Positions 10,495 through 20,837 of a stretch of DNA of 64,000 nt are shown here, piece by piece; within the stretch, counting starts at the first letter, position 1, and each line of letters starts with the position of its first letter. The translations under genes and the position numbers were made by a program. This DNA comes from Xenoacremonium recifei. Its lineage: Eukaryota > Ascomycota > Sordariomycetes > Hypocreales > Nectriaceae. Location: NCBI GenBank assembly GCA_012184525.1, contig WOFQ01000001.1:1302001-1366000 (forward strand), in the 5' to 3' direction. Under the pieces are notes generated by a model. The model did no database searches and was not told the origin of the DNA. It worked only from the letters and a program-made list of their open reading frames with translations.

Positions 10495-12220
10495 CTAAAG
10501 CACGTATCGAAAGTCGGAGTTTCCCACAGCTTCAATTACTGGACCATTCCCTGACTGGATCCTGTGGTTAAGTCGGCCCAGCAACTTCCGAAATATTAGC
10601 ACACCACATATTGCCAGAATCGCTGCTCCCCCTTCCACTCCAATAGCCATGGGATAGCGGTTTGCTTGACTCGCGGGAAAAAGGTAGCCGCCAATGATAT
10701 TCCCTAGGTTTCCGACCATATTGACAATGGCAATCGAGGCAGCTCGCTTAGGAGCCGGGAAAGGAATGCATGTTCCGATCCAAGCTAGATTGATATTCGA
10801 GGCGCTGGTGATACCAGATATCATCAGGATGCTTGCCACAATGCGGGCCGGTACGGCCAATGTGCCTCCCATAATGGCCAAGCCAGCAATGCATACTGCC
10901 AAGTTGATGACAATATGCAAGCTTCGTTCTCGCTTTCTATCAGCGTGCCAGCATGTCAACAACACTATGATGAACCCTGTCAAGTAGGGGACCGAGAGGA
11001 GGGCGTAGGTAATTTTTCGATCGAATCCTAGAGTTGCCATGATGGTAGGGAAAAAGCTGTTGGGTGTCAGCTCATATCACTTAGGGGGTACAAAGTGACT
11101 GACTTCGTGAAGGAGGCACATATCGTAATCAACAGGTGATTCAAACTCATGAACCATACTTTGTAGTCTTTGATCATGAGCTTAAAGCCCTGTGCTATAG
11201 TAGTGGAATCGGCTGCGTTGGGTCCAGCATCAGAAATGATTCGATACTGTGCAACTATAGATTCTTTGTCCGTAAGCCATCTGTACGTAGAGTTAGTAAG
11301 TGCAAAACCCCATACGGAAAGAGAGTCAGAAAGCCACCAACCTTGTGTTGTGAGGATAGTTGGGAAGGGTGAAAATGCAGATCGAGGCAAAAACAACAGT
11401 TAAGCTCCCTTCAATTATGAATAACCTAGACCAGAAATATTAGCCACTCTACTGAAATCTTTCATATCAGTTATTAGCCAATTCTCGACATACCATCTCC
11501 AAGAAGAAATCCCGCCCACGCCAGCCATGCCATCAGTGATTCCAATAGCCATGAGGCTGCCAAATGACCCTGAAAGCATGCTTCCACCAAAGAGTAGAGC
11601 GATCCGCAACCCGAGTTCACTGCGCGTATACCACGAAGAGCAGAGAAACACTGCTCCAGGGAAGAATGGAGCTTCGCAAAAGCCAAGCACGAATCGTACA
11701 GCTACAAGCTCTCTATAACTATGAACTGCAGCAGTGCATCCCGACACAACACCCCAGATAATCATTGCGAGAGGGAGGTACAATGACGGCTTCAAGCTAG
11801 AGAGGAACAAATTGCTCGGGATCTGGACGAGCCTGGAGGTCATCAGCACGGAGTCACAGATAAAGGACTTTCCTGCATATGCACTCACAAGTATCCAACA
11901 AACAGAATAGAGATGCACGTGCCATATTGGACAGACGATAGGTTGAGTTCTTCGGATATGCCAGCGAGTTTTGCAATAGGGAGGGCGTTTCTATCAATGT
12001 AGTTGAGGATGTACATGATCATCAAAGATGGAAAAAGCCTGAGGTCAAGCTTGAGCTTGAGGCGCTTCTCCACGGCAAGGGCCTCTGCTGATGAAAGTTT
12101 CATGTATTCATCTCGAATGTAAGCGACTCTGTCATCGAGGGCATTGGGGTCGGTGATGACTGTCGTGCCCGCTTCGATCTCGAAGGACTGGCCAACTTTC
12201 GATTGCGACTTGTATGTCAT
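10495..12220 (-). CDS. MFS transporter, Dal5-like anion:cation symporter family
   Basis: Membrane importer of the major facilitator superfamily resembling fungal allantoate/nicotinate-type permeases (ACS family). Minus-strand exons are 12220-11889, 11832-11494, 11425-11342, 11280-11104 and 11056-10495, 497 residues. Recognisable blocks are KLDLRLFPSLMIMYILNYIDRNALPIAKL at the first helix, GYLLVQIPSNL, RFVLGFCEAPFFPGAVFL, SSWRWLFIIEG, the LPNYPHNTRWLT central loop, and a second half with six more hydrophobic segments. An upstream in-frame ATG at 12283 would add 21 residues; I prefer 12220 because the added stretch is basic and not family-like, but both are possible. Divergent from the amidase. 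Substrate unknown; a small carboxylate, amide or ureide would fit the family. Confidence 0.88.
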
Positions 12221-12797
12221 GATGAATCGTGGGCGAAGAGCGGATAGATGACTCGGACAGCGTGGTTTACGAGAGAGAATCATGGCCCTTTTTTATCTTG
12301 GAAACCCCACCTCGGCCTAAACATCCTAGGCTGGTCTTGCTATCTGCTCTAGAATGTGCAATACTGACAAAGAAGCTGGGGGTCCTGGACAATATGGGGT
12401 GTTGAGCGGAGTCAACTTGAGCTGAGTCAAGACCATCGTGAAAAACCGAGACGCAAACTAGGCTTGCAATCTGATCAATAGAAAGCTGGTTACTATTAAA
12501 ATAAGCGTGAGCCGAGTCATCCCGTTGATATGATAGCGTGATCTTCAATTTGGAATAACTTCTACCTGGCAAACTACATGCGGCCTTGTCAATTTCCGAT
12601 TAGGCTCAACTCCTGATACGAAACAGGGCCGAGTCACGGTCAAAACCAGGCCTGTCTAGGATGGCGTGCCTTCGTTTCTTTAATCCATTTAGTGCCTGTA
12701 CAAACCTCCCAGGGTACTGAACGGAAAAGTAGCTACACCTTCAAATTTGCCTATTCCCGAAGTATTATTGCTATTTACTTCCCTTAGAACTCATATC
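12221..12797. promoter_or_regulatory. Shared promoter, MFS transporter / amidase
   Basis: A 577-bp head-to-head region with CCGAGTCA at 12512-12519 and 12629-12636. Two variants, CGGAGTCAA (12407-12415) and CTGAGTCAA (12422-12430), lie nearby, the second also containing a perfect TGAGTCA Gcn4/AP-1-type site. All four share the GAGTCA core in one orientation. Confidence 0.6.
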
Positions 12798-14663
12798 ATG
12801 ACTACCACGGGCGCAGTGTCAAGGGCCCTGGCTATCCGGGACGATAGCATTAGGGCCGTCTTGCCTCATTGCTCCTTGCCGGAGCCCTTGCCTCTGAATG
12901 TGCAGAACATTCCTAATCAGGCTCTCTCGGAAGAAGAACTGCAAATAACGAGTTGTGATGCTGTTGCGTTAGTGCAAAGGATTGCTTCCAAAGAGTGGTC
13001 CTGCGAGACCGTCGTGATGGCTTTTTTAAGACGGGCAGCGTTTGCACAAAAAACCGTTCGTTTGTTTAGTATCTGGGTTACATGTTAATTGTGAAGCTCA
13101 CGCAAATTGGTAGACGAACTGTATTACGGAACTCCTCTGGAGCCACGCCATCTATCGAGCCAAGTACTTGGACTCGCTTCCACACCCGGCTGGGCCCTTA
13201 CATGGGCTACCCATCTCTATGAAAGAACAATTTGGAGTCCCTGGTAAGCTCAACAATAATGGATTCGTGGCCTGGTGTGATCGAATGCAATTGCCTGACT
13301 GCACCCTCTATGATGCTGTGGAGGGCTGTGGCGCAATTGTGTTTGCCAGAACTACGGAGCCACAGTCAGTAATGCATCTCGAGACCAGTAGCAACATTTA
13401 CGGTCGGACTGTGAATCCTTGGAATCGCGATTTGGCTGCTGGGGGTAGTTCTGGAGGGGAGGGAGCACTCGTTGCTTTCAACGGGAGTCCATTGGTGAGT
13501 ATATCTTACTAAGTAGATGATTATACTAATTTACGATTGTGACTGAAGGGGTTTGATCTGACATGCATTCTTTAGGGTTTGGGTGGTGATATTGGAGGCT
13601 CTATTCGGGTTCCCGCCGCCAATACCGGCGTTTACGGCTTCAAGCCATCACCCTTCCGAGTGGGAAACACTGGCGGCATGGGACTGATATCAGGACAAGA
13701 AGGGTGAGTCAGTGCCAACACAGACTTTGTACGTCAAGCTTATCATATCAAATAGTGTTATCGGGTGTATTGGGCCCCTTTCTCCGACCTTGGCTGGCAT
13801 CGAGATGTTTATGAAGGCGTACCTTGGCACTACGCCATGGGTTGAAGAAGACTATCTCATCCCTATGCCCTGGAGAGAGGTTCAACTTTCAGAGCGACTC
13901 AAGATTGGCATCATGTGGAGTGATGGCATTGTGAGGCCTCATCCACCGATTTTGCGAGCTCTTCGCGAGGTAGTGAAATGCTTGACAGAGCGAGAGGAGG
14001 AATTTGAGATTGTCGACTGGCAGCCGCTTGACCACGATGAGTGTTGGGAAATCACGAGTGCCTTATATTACGAAGACGGTGGTAACCGCTTGAAAAACGT
14101 TCTCTGTGCTGGCGGGGAAGAGCCTTTACCTTTGACTCAGTGGTTACTTGATCAGCCGGAAGTCAAGCCCAGAACAGTCGAGGAGGTCTGGCAGGTGAGT
14201 AAATCCCGTGAAACCAGGTCTTGTTCCTTGTCAAGCGGCTGACTTAAGACCCGAACTCCAGCTTAAAGCGAGGCGTAACGGCTATCGATCTCGATACAAC
14301 CAGCATTGGCTCGACACTGGCAAACACGACGGCCATCCCGTCGACGCAATAATCTGCCCTGCTGGACCAGGCTGCGCGCCTCCGCATGATCACGCAAAGT
14401 ACTGGAACTACACATCGCAATGGAACCTCCTGGAGTATCCTGCCATTGTCTTCCCAAGAACACGAGTTGACCCGCAACTGGACGTCGCAGATCTTACATA
14501 TGTTCCTCGCAACGAGGCCGACAAGTTCAATCACAGTTTGTACACCGGACCGGATCAATATAAAGACGCACCGGTATCGCTACAGCTTGTGACTCGGAGA
14601 TATGAAGACGAGAAATGCATCGCTGTCTTGAAAAGGATCGAAACGGCATTGCAAAGTGTTTGA
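12798..14663 (+). CDS. Amidase (amidase-signature family, acetamidase-like)
   Basis: Hydrolyses an amide to acid plus ammonia or amine. Exons are 12798-13055, 13114-13494, 13576-13703, 13756-14194 and 14262-14663, 535 residues, matching fungal AmdS-type general amidases. The Ser-cisSer-Lys triad is present: Lys about 123 in SMKEQF, cis-Ser about 198 in GGSSGGEGA and nucleophilic Ser about 222 in GGDIGGSIRVPA, with the spacing expected of the family (75 and 24 residues). The C-terminal part has the PAIVFPRTRVDP block typical of acetamidases. There is no signal peptide or PTS1, so it is probably cytosolic. The amidase is the rightmost gene of the six-gene block and is divergent from the MFS transporter. 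A further copy of the octamer occurs in its last exon at 14590-14597. Physiological substrate unknown. Confidence 0.93.
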
Positions 14664-15452
14664 CTGCAAGCTCTCGACCGGCTCTTAGTTATAATAATGA
14701 ATTATTCACAGTAAGAGTAAAAAATAAATAAACTAGAAGTAGCTTAAAAGAAGACGAAGCCAAAACCTCGCAACTGTCAAAATTGGCAGCTGTAGAAGAG
14801 TGAACAAGCTGTAGTTGAGAATCCGCTAGTTCGCAGCGGGCTTATATAGAGCAGGCCTGACTTTTAGGAGGCCACAATTTCCGAGTCTAGACCATCCCTG
14901 TCTCAGAACACTCACTCTGACTCCCTTCACAACCGGAACGATTTGCAGATAACAAAAAAAACTTCTTCATTTCTCGAGGCAACGAAACTAACTCTCTATT
15001 AGAGTATGGGGTAACCGATCTGATTAAAGCATAGAAAATGGTGAAAGAGCTCTCGGGGTAACACTAAGGTAGGGAAGATATCAAAAGTGTGCAAAGGCCA
15101 TCCATCGGCGCAGGGAGCACGCGAGGTCTGCCACGGACATGTCTCGATCAACGAAACGGGAGAAGAAACCACCACGATAGTCTGCCACATGTCTGAGCGG
15201 GCCTCACGTTCGTGTCCTCGCGCTTCTGGAACTCTTCACAGGCAAAGAAAGGCTTTTTCCAAAGTCGCGGCGTCCTCAGCAAACAACCGATTCGCCCCCT
15301 GGCTAGAAGCAATCGCCCTTTTTTGGTTGGTGTACATGAAACCATGAGAGATGTTAGAGAGTCGTAAAAAAGAATAGGGGGCCGCCTCGCTGCCCAAAGA
15401 CGCCAGTGCTCCCTCGCCATCAACCGCGCACAAGTTCAAGCAAGATCTCGAC
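14664..15452. other. Intergenic, cluster right boundary
   Basis: Convergent 3' region between the amidase and the septin gene, with A/T-rich sequence just after the amidase. No coding region, RNA gene or further exact CCGAGTCA copy is seen; one near match, CCGAGTCT, is at about 14881. Confidence 0.5.
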
Positions 15453-16646
15453 TTAGTAGCCGTTCATCGTCATCCGTTGCGAGCTTCGGCTCATCTCGCG
15501 GTCAGCGGCGGGGCTGATGGGACGGCTGCTAGCACCACCATGCGCACTGCTCTCCTTGAGGGCCAAGAGTTGCTTAGCACGGAACGTCTCGTAGTGGATC
15601 TGGGACGTCGTCTCGATGAGGTCCTGGAGGTGGGTTCGGAGGAGGAAGTTGCGCAGGTAGACGAACTCGCAGTGCGTCTCATCCTCAACGTTGATGACGC
15701 CCCATCGGTTCTGTCGGCCGCGGACCTGCTTGCCGTTGACAATGATGTCCTTCTCGGATCCAACGACGGCGAAGGGAACGAGGCTCTGTACAAGACGTCA
15801 GTTACGTGACTAGATTCGCGATTTCAGGGGAGGGCCGCGCCATACCTTGATCTGTCCGTTCAAGGCTCGCTCCTCGTCGTCAAACTCCTCGTTATCGTAC
15901 GGGAACATCTTGAGGTTGTGGAAAGCAAACTCCTCCTTGATGCGCTCCTTGAAAGCCTGTCGCTCCTCGACGGTCAGGGAGTCGGCCTTGGCGATGACGG
16001 GCACGACGTTGACCACGTCGGAGAGCTTCTTGAGGACGACAATGTCGATAGGCTTGAGGGAGTGGCCCGAGGGCTGGATAAAGAAGAGGCAGCAGTGGAT
16101 GCGAGTGTCGGGAATGTAACGCTCTCGCTGAGCGGTAAGCTCCTTGCGCAAGTACGCGGAGTGCTGATCCTTAATGTACTTGACGATGGGATCCCAGCAG
16201 CGGTCGTTGTTCACGAGGTCGCCATAGCCAGGGGTGTCGACAATGTTGAGCCGGAGTCGGACGCCGTTCTCCTCGATGATGTGGGAGACGGCCTGGATTT
16301 CGGTGGTGGAGCGGATGGGCTCATCGGGCTGCAACCGACCCTTGGAGTCGATGAGGTGCGAGGCAAAAATGGTGTTGATCAAGGTCGACTTGCCGAGACC
16401 GGTCTGGCCTGTATCGCGCATTGAAGTCAGTCACCGACACGTAGACACGCGGCCAGCTGGCCGTCGTGGAGGGAGGGAGAGGAGGAGGAAAGCTCGGGAG
16501 AGCAGAGCAGCAATCAAGGACTCACCGACGCAGATGACATTGAACTGGAAACCACGCTTCAAGAGCTTGCGCTCGATCTGCGAGGTGATGCTGTCGAAAC
16601 CAACATGGCTCTTGGGAGCGATGGTGCTGGGGCCCATGGTCGCCAT
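15453..16646 (-). CDS. cdc10: Septin, Cdc10/AspD type
   Basis: GTP-binding filament protein of septin rings at septa, hyphal tips and branch sites. Minus-strand exons are 16646-16526, 16408-15846 and 15785-15453, 338 residues. It opens with a Cdc10-like SHVGFDSITSQIERKLLKRGFQF-style lead (polybasic region), then the P-loop GQTGLGKST, G3 DTPGYGD, G4 AKAD, and the septin unique element near RWGVINVEDE...LRTHLQDLIETT. The C-terminus is short and Ser-rich without the long coiled coil of Cdc3/Cdc11/Cdc12 types, supporting the Cdc10 (Aspergillus AspD) assignment. Intron 1 (117 nt) splits the P-loop Gly codon. It is the first housekeeping gene to the right of the catabolic block. Confidence 0.93.
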
Positions 16647-17341
16647 CTTGAACGGGTCGAGGGGGGACACTTGGTCGGTGAGGAAGTGTAAGTGGAGGGA
16701 GAGCTGAGGATGCGAGGCGGAGGCGGCTCGAGTATTCCAAAAAGGAGGAGCTTCAGCTGCAGATGGCGGGACGGGCAGTCGCAGAGGCACGGCTGAACGG
16801 CGTTGCTGAAGGAAGGATTGGTGATGGCAGCGAACTGGAGAGTTGGAGGTTCAGAGAGGCGTTGAGCTGGCTCTCCCCTAGGGGAACTTTTCGGGCACCA
16901 CCTGGTCTGTTCCTGCCACTGGCTGGCACCAAGCCATAATTTCCGTGCTAGAAGGGAGGAGCCACCCACTGAGCCAGGGGTCCGAAGAAAGGGGGAAGGC
17001 GCGTTGGAGCTTGCCATTGGCCAGGGTCCGTCCGTGCGCCTGGCAGCTGGTGATTGGCCCGTCGGCACTTTGGGGAAGGCCAGCCCTGCAGAGACTTTTG
17101 AGATTGAGATTGAGACTCCAATTGCACTGGACAGCCTCACGCCGACGTTGACACTTGGGCTGGACCGATCGTCGTTGTTGATGGTTGTGCGCTATAGCCG
17201 ACGAATTGCGCAAGTCATCAACAAGCCCGAGTAGCTGCAATTGCAGTTGGACGCACAGTCTCCTGGAGCGCATTTCGAATCGAGTCTCAACTATCGAATC
17301 ATCACCATCGCGAAGCTCCCGCTTCGTCCAACACTGTCGAC
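16647..17341. promoter_or_regulatory. Divergent intergenic region, septin / bL32m
   Basis: A 695-bp shared upstream region. Inverted CCAAT (ATTGG) boxes are visible at about 17009 and 17052, which commonly bind the Hap complex. No gene is supported. Confidence 0.4.
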
Positions 17342-17795
17342 ATGGCTGCCGTGGCTGCCTCCGCCTCTTTCCTTCCCCGACTCGCCGCGCCCTCTCTCTT
17401 TTCATCAACCCGATGGGCAACTCTCTCCTTCCGCCAATTCACCCAGAAACTCTTCCCGACGCTGGCCATCGCGATCCCGGGGCTCTCCCTCAAACTTCCC
17501 ACCATCGACGATATCTGGGAGTCGGTACTGCGGGCTGTTCCCAAGAACAAGGTCTCGCATTCGAGGAAGCGACATAGACAGATGGCTGGCAAGGCATTGA
17601 AGGACGTAAACCATCTCTGCAAGTGCCCTGGCTGTGGAGCTGTCAAGCGAACGCATCGTTTATGCCAGAACTGTCTGGAAGGTGAGGAAGACTACGACCC
17701 TGCGGGGCCAGTGTACCATTGACCAAGATGCTGACGAAATTAAAGACATGAAAAGAATTTGGCAAGAGGATTACCCGACCAGCAGACCGTTCTAA
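17342..17795 (+). CDS. mrpl32: Mitochondrial large-subunit ribosomal protein bL32m
   Basis: Component of the mitochondrial 54S ribosomal subunit. Exons are 17342-17681 and 17746-17795, 129 residues. The N-terminal 35 or so residues are rich in Ala, Ser and Arg with few acids, a mitochondrial presequence. The bL32 core is KNKVSHSRKRHRQMAGKALKD, followed by a four-Cys zinc ribbon (CKCPGCG...CQNC). Without splicing, the frame would end LEGEEDYDPAGPVYH. Removing a GTGAGG...AAAG intron with a CTGAC branch gives the ending NCLEDMKRIWQ..., which I judge more like the family. The intron call is moderately sure; the identity is firm. Confidence 0.9.
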
Positions 17796-18302
17796 ATTGT
17801 TGGTGTATTGTGGTGAAGAGGTGGATTAGCGACGTTCGAACAAGAACCTGTATTAAATCAACTGTATACTCTATGGGCTCATGCATAACTCAGGCGTTTG
17901 GGCCTGACTTGTATGAATATTGTCAAAATAAATAGAAGAATCAACCGTTCAAGAAGCCTGCTTGTTGTATGGTGGTGGTGTTGACTTCGTTCCCTGGAGT
18001 GATTGCATAATAGCGAGACCGCGATCAAAAGTTATTGACTGCTGCCACGATGCATGTTGTCAGATATTTTAAATATTTCAAACTAAAATTAGGCCATTAA
18101 ATAACCAGCAATGTTTATTCGGCTCTTGGAAGTTCTAAGCATAATCTATTTTCTTGCTTGTGTGTTTCCTCTTACTCATGAGGTGCGGATGCATGGAGTC
18201 TCAAAATACCCCACCACCAACCAAGTCGATCGATTCCTCGCTGCACTTCGTCACTCTTCACTCTCAACGTCATAAACCCTCGACACTAATGGGTCGATAG
18301 CA
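17796..18302. other. Intergenic, A/T-rich
   Basis: Contains 3' sequence of bL32m and the Ski8 promoter, with an A/T-rich patch near 18060-18110. No gene seen. Confidence 0.5.
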
Positions 18303-19445
18303 ATGGTGAGCTCTTCTACCCGCGTGCAAATCGTACCATAACTGACAGACGGCGCAGTCAAAACAATATTTGACCACGCACACCGTGGACGATGGTTAGT
18401 CTCAGCTTTCAACCCCGCCATCCGTCTCATGGAGCATCGCTGGCCTTGGAACAACCACAGGACTGACACCTCACAGCCCACATAACCGACATCTTCGCCC
18501 TTGCAACAACCCCAAGAGCCATCATATCTGGCAGCGGCTCATCAACGCTGCACATACACGACTCCACTGACCCGTCGTTTCCCCTCAAGCAGTCCATCTC
18601 CGAAGCCCATCGGCTAGGCTGCCACCACGTCTGCACCTCGCGCAGCGGGAATGTCGCCGCCACTGCGGGCTTCGGCGGCGAAGCGAAGGTCTGGGCTCTC
18701 AACAAAGACACCGGAGAATGGAGCTTGCGCGGAGAAATCACACCATCAAATCCTGGCGAGGCTTGGGCGTTGGCGCTCAGCGAGGATGGCAGCTACTTAG
18801 CGACGACGACTAACGACGGGCGCATCAATGTTTGGGACACTGTAAATGAGAAGATGCCGAAGATCAGAGAATATGAGACCGGTAGTGCCGGTTCAGGAAG
18901 CTTTGGCATGAGCGTCGATTTGAGCAGGGATGGCAAGTTCACGGCCAGCGGGCACCAGAGCGGTGCTGTCTATATCTTCAACAACGACACAGGAAGGATC
19001 CTGTACTCTTTATCCGGTAGGTGTCTCCTTTTGCTTTGTTGGACTCTGACTCTGCCTCTCACACTTTCTCTTAGGTCTTGCAAAGCCTGTGCGGGCAGTG
19101 GCCTTCTCCCCAGGCAACACCAGACTCGCAGCCGCAGGAGACGCTGGCGTCATCGCTCTCTACGACATGAAGCACGGAGAGCACGTAGCAAACCTGACGG
19201 GCCATTCATCATGGATTACGGCTGTGGACTGGAGCGATACCGGCGAATATCTTCTCAGCGGCTCGATGGACGGAAAGGTCAAGGTGTGGTCAATCGAGCG
19301 GAATGCCTGCGTCGCCACGCACAGCGAGACGGACAAGACGCTGTGGACGGTCAAGTGGTTGCCAAAGACGGGCCGCAGTGAGATGTTTTGCACGGCTGGT
19401 GCAAATCGGAGTATTTCGTTCTATCGGGAAGCTACGGGCGCTTGA
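18303..19445 (+). CDS. ski8: WD40 protein Ski8/Rec14
   Basis: Scaffold subunit of the Ski complex, which feeds mRNA to the cytoplasmic exosome; in yeasts the same protein also acts in meiotic recombination with Spo11. Exons are 18303-18305, 18358-18394, 18477-19016 and 19075-19445, 316 residues, the right length for Ski8. The protein starts MSKQYLTTHTVDDAH, and WD repeats follow, for example FALATTPRAIISGSGSSTLHI, LALSEDGSYLATTTNDGRINVWD, GHSSWITAVDWSDTGEYLLSGSMDGKVKVWS, ending with the RSISFYREA blade. The first coding exon is only the ATG, directly followed by a GTGAGC donor; the upstream frames offer no better start. The identity is by overall pattern and length. Confidence 0.88.
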
Positions 19446-19990
19446 AGAGCGAGCAGTAGAAGGGTTAGCAGTAAAGGGCAATGACTGGACGCTCTAGTTT
19501 CCACGGACTTGGAATTCGAGGAGAAGTATTGCTAATAAAAGTTCCCTAATCATCGTCAAACATTCAAATTGTTCGCACCAGAATGAGTGCCAGCTACACG
19601 TTAGTGGGGGTGACGCCTATACTGAATGTTCAATTTCCAACAACCTTTCCACTGCGTTCACATTATTATGCTAGCCAACCGAAGGGCAAAGATCCACTGC
19701 ACTATGTCATTCAATCACGAAAATCCAAGTCAAACACATTTTTTCATTCCGAAAGTGAAGACGGTAGGTTGAGGAGGATGATATCAATAGGTTGCAGCCG
19801 GCAGAACCCCGGCCAGGATTAGTCATGACCTCATAGCAGGGGTGCCTGCGTGTTACTCGAGCAACCAACCCCAGTCTCCATTATTTTACTTGCATCCTAG
19901 GACCGTGAAAGCGATCATCATCCACTGCATTGTCGTCTCAGTGAACACCTCAAATCCGCCAAGCCAGTAATATCCTTACCATCGATCAAT
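19446..19990. other. Intergenic
   Basis: Tandem gap between Ski8 and the polymerase delta subunit. No convincing coding potential; promoter for the downstream gene is assumed. Confidence 0.45.
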
Positions 19991-20648
19991 ATGCCTACCA
20001 CCCGGAGATCAACTGGTAGCACTCGAGGTCGAGGAGCCCCTGCTAAGGGTCAATCGACGCTCCTCAGCTTCTCAAACCGAGTGACCAAGGGCACGGTGCC
20101 CAAGGATATTAAGAAGGGCATCGTCTCGCCTTCAGTTGCCCAGGTCAAGTCAACTGAGGAGACCAAACAGCCAAAGGACGAGGTTGAGGATGTTGTGGTT
20201 GAGGAGCCCAAGGCTGAGGAGCCCGAGGAGGAAGCCCAGCCCGAAGTCGAGGCTGAGCCTGAGAAGTCGGAAGCCGAACTGCGAGCAGAGAAGATTACGG
20301 ATGCTCAAATCAACAAGTACTGGAAGTCACTGGAGAAGGAACGAATCGCGCCTCGAGTTCATCAGGAGGGCCTGACGGTGAGCGAGAAGGTTCTGAGATA
20401 CTTCGACGTGAGCTCACAGTACGGGGTAAGTTGGGCTGAAAATCCCCGAGAGAGAGACTTGCCGCTGACCTCGATAGCCGTGTGTTGGAACACCCCGCGT
20501 CAAGCGATGGAACCGGGCCGAGAGGCTTGGACTGAATCCTCCGATCGAGGTTCTCGCTGTGCTGCTTAAGGAGGAGGGCAAGGGCACTAAGCGAATCCAG
20601 GTTGCACATATGGAGGATATTCTCAACTCGTCAGCTGTAGCAGCATGA
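19991..20648 (+). CDS. cdm1: DNA polymerase delta small subunit (POLD4/Cdm1)
   Basis: Fourth, non-essential subunit of DNA polymerase delta, nuclear, linking the holoenzyme to PCNA. Exons are 19991-20425 and 20478-20648, 201 residues. The diagnostic C-terminal block KRWNRAERLGLNPPIEVLAVL is intact across the splice junction. The N-terminus is basic and carries QSTLLSFS at residues 21-28, which resembles a PCNA-interacting QxxL motif. An acidic Glu-rich linker occupies roughly residues 50-95. The 52-nt intron has a GTAAGT donor. The family is well recognised; the symbol is taken from the fission yeast subunit. Confidence 0.88.
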
Positions 20649-20837
20649 GGGGTGCCTAGGAGACTGAGAGATGAATGATTCACGGAGTTGCGGCGTCTTG
20701 GGAGAAAACGAGGTCTAATTGCTTTTGTTTGTCGCATTCGCGACTCTAAGTGTTCTTTGCCGGGCCTGATGGAAAAGGCTCGATGTATTATTCAGACAAT
20801 GCTGGAATATTCTTCAAATTCAAAACTGTTCATCACC

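Noticed and set aside
4644..12636. Motif as a plain Gcn4/CpcA site
   Set aside because: The shared octamer CCGAGTCA lacks the second half of TGASTCA; only the variant at 12422 is a full match, so general amino-acid control does not explain the pattern.
2424..14663. Secondary-metabolite or benzoxazinoid-degradation (FDB-type) cluster
   Set aside because: No polyketide synthase, NRPS, terpene cyclase, metallo-beta-lactamase-type lactamase or arylamine N-acetyltransferase is present; content is catabolic in general terms only.
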